From CAZVEE01 sp964625525 (GTDB taxonomy: Bacteria; Pseudomonadota; Alphaproteobacteria; JAJFIK01): a stretch of 6,188 bases of DNA. Position 1 is the stretch's first letter, and every line of letters begins with the position of its first letter. The stretch spans positions 1 through 6,188 of the forward strand of contig CAZVEE010000138.1 in assembly GCA_964625525.1 (NCBI GenBank), read 5' to 3'. This document shows, piece by piece, positions 5,147-6,188 of the stretch. The notes beneath the pieces were generated by a model. That model searched no databases and was not told the origin of the DNA. It saw nothing but the letters and a program-made list of their open reading frames with translations. The translations under genes and the position numbers were made by a program.

Positions 5147-6188
5147 ATGAGTGAAACAGCCCCCATTCGCCGGGCCCTGCTTTCCGTTTCCGACAAGGCG
5201 GGCCTTATCGAATTTGCCAAGGGATTAGCGCGCCACGGGGTGGAATTGGTGTCCACCGGCGGCTCGGCGCGGGCGCTGAAGGACGCGGGCCTGGCGGTGC
5301 GCGACGTGGCGGAGCTGACCGGCTTTCCCGAAATGCTGGACGGGCGGGTGAAGACCCTGCATCCCATGGTGCATGGGGGGCTGTTGAACCGGCGTGACAA
5401 CGCCGAGCATCGGGCGACCGTGGCGGCGCATCAGATTCCGGACGTGGATCTGATCGCGGTCAATCTCTACCCGTTCGAGGAAACCGTCGCCGGCGGGGCG
5501 GATTTCGCCACAGCCATTGAGAATATCGATATTGGCGGGCCGGCCATGATCCGCTCGGCGGCCAAGAACCACGCCTTCGTTACGGTCGTGGTGGAGCCAA
5601 GCGATTACGCGGTGGTGCTTGATGATCTCGACACGCATCAGGGTGCCACATCGGAGGGGTTGCGGCGGCGACTGGCGGCCAAGGCCTATGCGCGCACCGC
5701 CGCCTATGATGCGGCGATTTCCGGTTGGTTTGCGGGCGAGCTGGGGCTGGAGGCGCCCCATTGGCGCACGGTCGGCGGGGCGTTGAAACAGACGCTGCGC
5801 TATGGCGAAAACCCACACCAAAGCGCAGCCTTCTACACCACCGGCCAAGCGCGGCCCGGCGTGGCCGGCGCGACCCAGGTGCAGGGCAAAGAGCTCTCAT
5901 ACAACAATATCAACGACACGGACGCGGCCTTTGAACTGGTCAGCGAGTTTGACCCGGCCGAAGGCCCCGCCTGCGCCATCATCAAGCACGCCAATCCGTG
6001 CGGTGTGGCGCGCGGGGCGAGCCTCATGCAGGCCTATCAGCTTGCCTTGCGCTGTGACCCGGTCAGCGCGTTCGGCGGCATTATCGCGGTGAACCAGACC
6101 CTTGACGGCGCAGCGGCCACGGAGATGGCGAAGATCTTCACCGAGGTGATCATCGCGCCGGACGCCGATGACGAGGCCCGCACAATCT
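5147..6188 (+). CDS. purH: Bifunctional AICAR transformylase / IMP cyclohydrolase PurH, N-terminal part
   Basis: The frame from ATG 5147 stays open to the window edge: 347 codons plus one base of an expected 520-530, so only the C-terminus is cut off by the window. PurH performs the last two steps of de novo IMP synthesis: formyl transfer from 10-formyl-tetrahydrofolate to AICAR, then ring closure. The N-terminal methylglyoxal-synthase-like cyclohydrolase domain (about 1-200) shows LLSVSDKAGL, LVSTGGSARAL, FPEMLDGRVKTLHP (60-73), NLYPFEETV and NIDIGGPAMIRSAAKNH (126-142). The start of the transformylase domain shows LRYGENPHQSAAFY (217-230), ELSYNNINDTDAA, the catalytic KHANPCG (280-286) with Lys280 and His281, and DPVSAFGGIIAVN. 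The start has AAGTGAG about 7 nt upstream, a modest ribosome-binding site. It is divergent from lolA and is probably a separate transcription unit. Confidence 0.97.
   Translation, partial: MSETAPIRRALLSVSDKAGLIEFAKGLARHGVELVSTGGSARALKDAGLAVRDVAELTGFPEMLDGRVKTLHPMVHGGLLNRRDNAEHRATVAAHQIPDVDLIAVNLYPFEETVAGGADFATAIENIDIGGPAMIRSAAKNHAFVTVVVEPSDYAVVLDDLDTHQGATSEGLRRRLAAKAYARTAAYDAAISGWFAGELGLEAPHWRTVGGALKQTLRYGENPHQSAAFYTTGQARPGVAGATQVQGKELSYNNINDTDAAFELVSEFDPAEGPACAIIKHANPCGVARGASLMQAYQLALRCDPVSAFGGIIAVNQTLDGAAATEMAKIFTEVIIAPDADDEARTI

Overview
The window looks like chromosomal housekeeping DNA from a GC-rich alphaproteobacterium. The protein families point that way: an alphaproteobacterial-type LolA and XthA, and a glutamine synthetase-like ligase paired with a PuuD-like hydrolase. 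A cluster of GANTC sites (the CcrM methylation target) and the promoter styles agree. A genus cannot be named from the sequence alone. No mobile element, CRISPR array, tRNA, rRNA or phage gene was seen.

Layout from left to right. Bases 1-101 are a non-coding edge with three GANTC sites in 35 bp. Bases 102-1573 hold a minus-strand pair: an unrecognised Ala-rich protein (upstream) and exodeoxyribonuclease III, XthA (downstream), 8 nt apart. Bases 1574-2134 are a 561-bp gap without a convincing gene. It does hold, on the minus strand, a -35/-10 pair with 17-nt spacing, then three stem-loops, the last followed by a T-rich stretch. This reads as a small RNA of about 145 nt or as an attenuating leader for the downstream pair. 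Bases 2135-4934 hold a tight minus-strand operon: lolA, then puuD 3 nt later, then a puuA-like gene overlapping puuD by 17 nt. Bases 4935-5146 are the divergent promoter region. purH starts at 5147 on the plus strand and runs off the right edge.

How the genes work together. LolA carries lipoproteins across the periplasm. The PuuA-like ligase and PuuD-like hydrolase are the first and last steps of the gamma-glutamylated putrescine route (putrescine to GABA). The oxidase and dehydrogenase steps (PuuB, PuuC) are not in the window. XthA repairs abasic sites. PurH makes IMP, the end of de novo purine synthesis. No wholly new system is evident. The best leads are the candidate small RNA or leader, the uncharacterised protein coupled to xthA, an Asp in place of the usual catalytic Glu in PuuD, and the puuDA pair lying between lolA and xthA.
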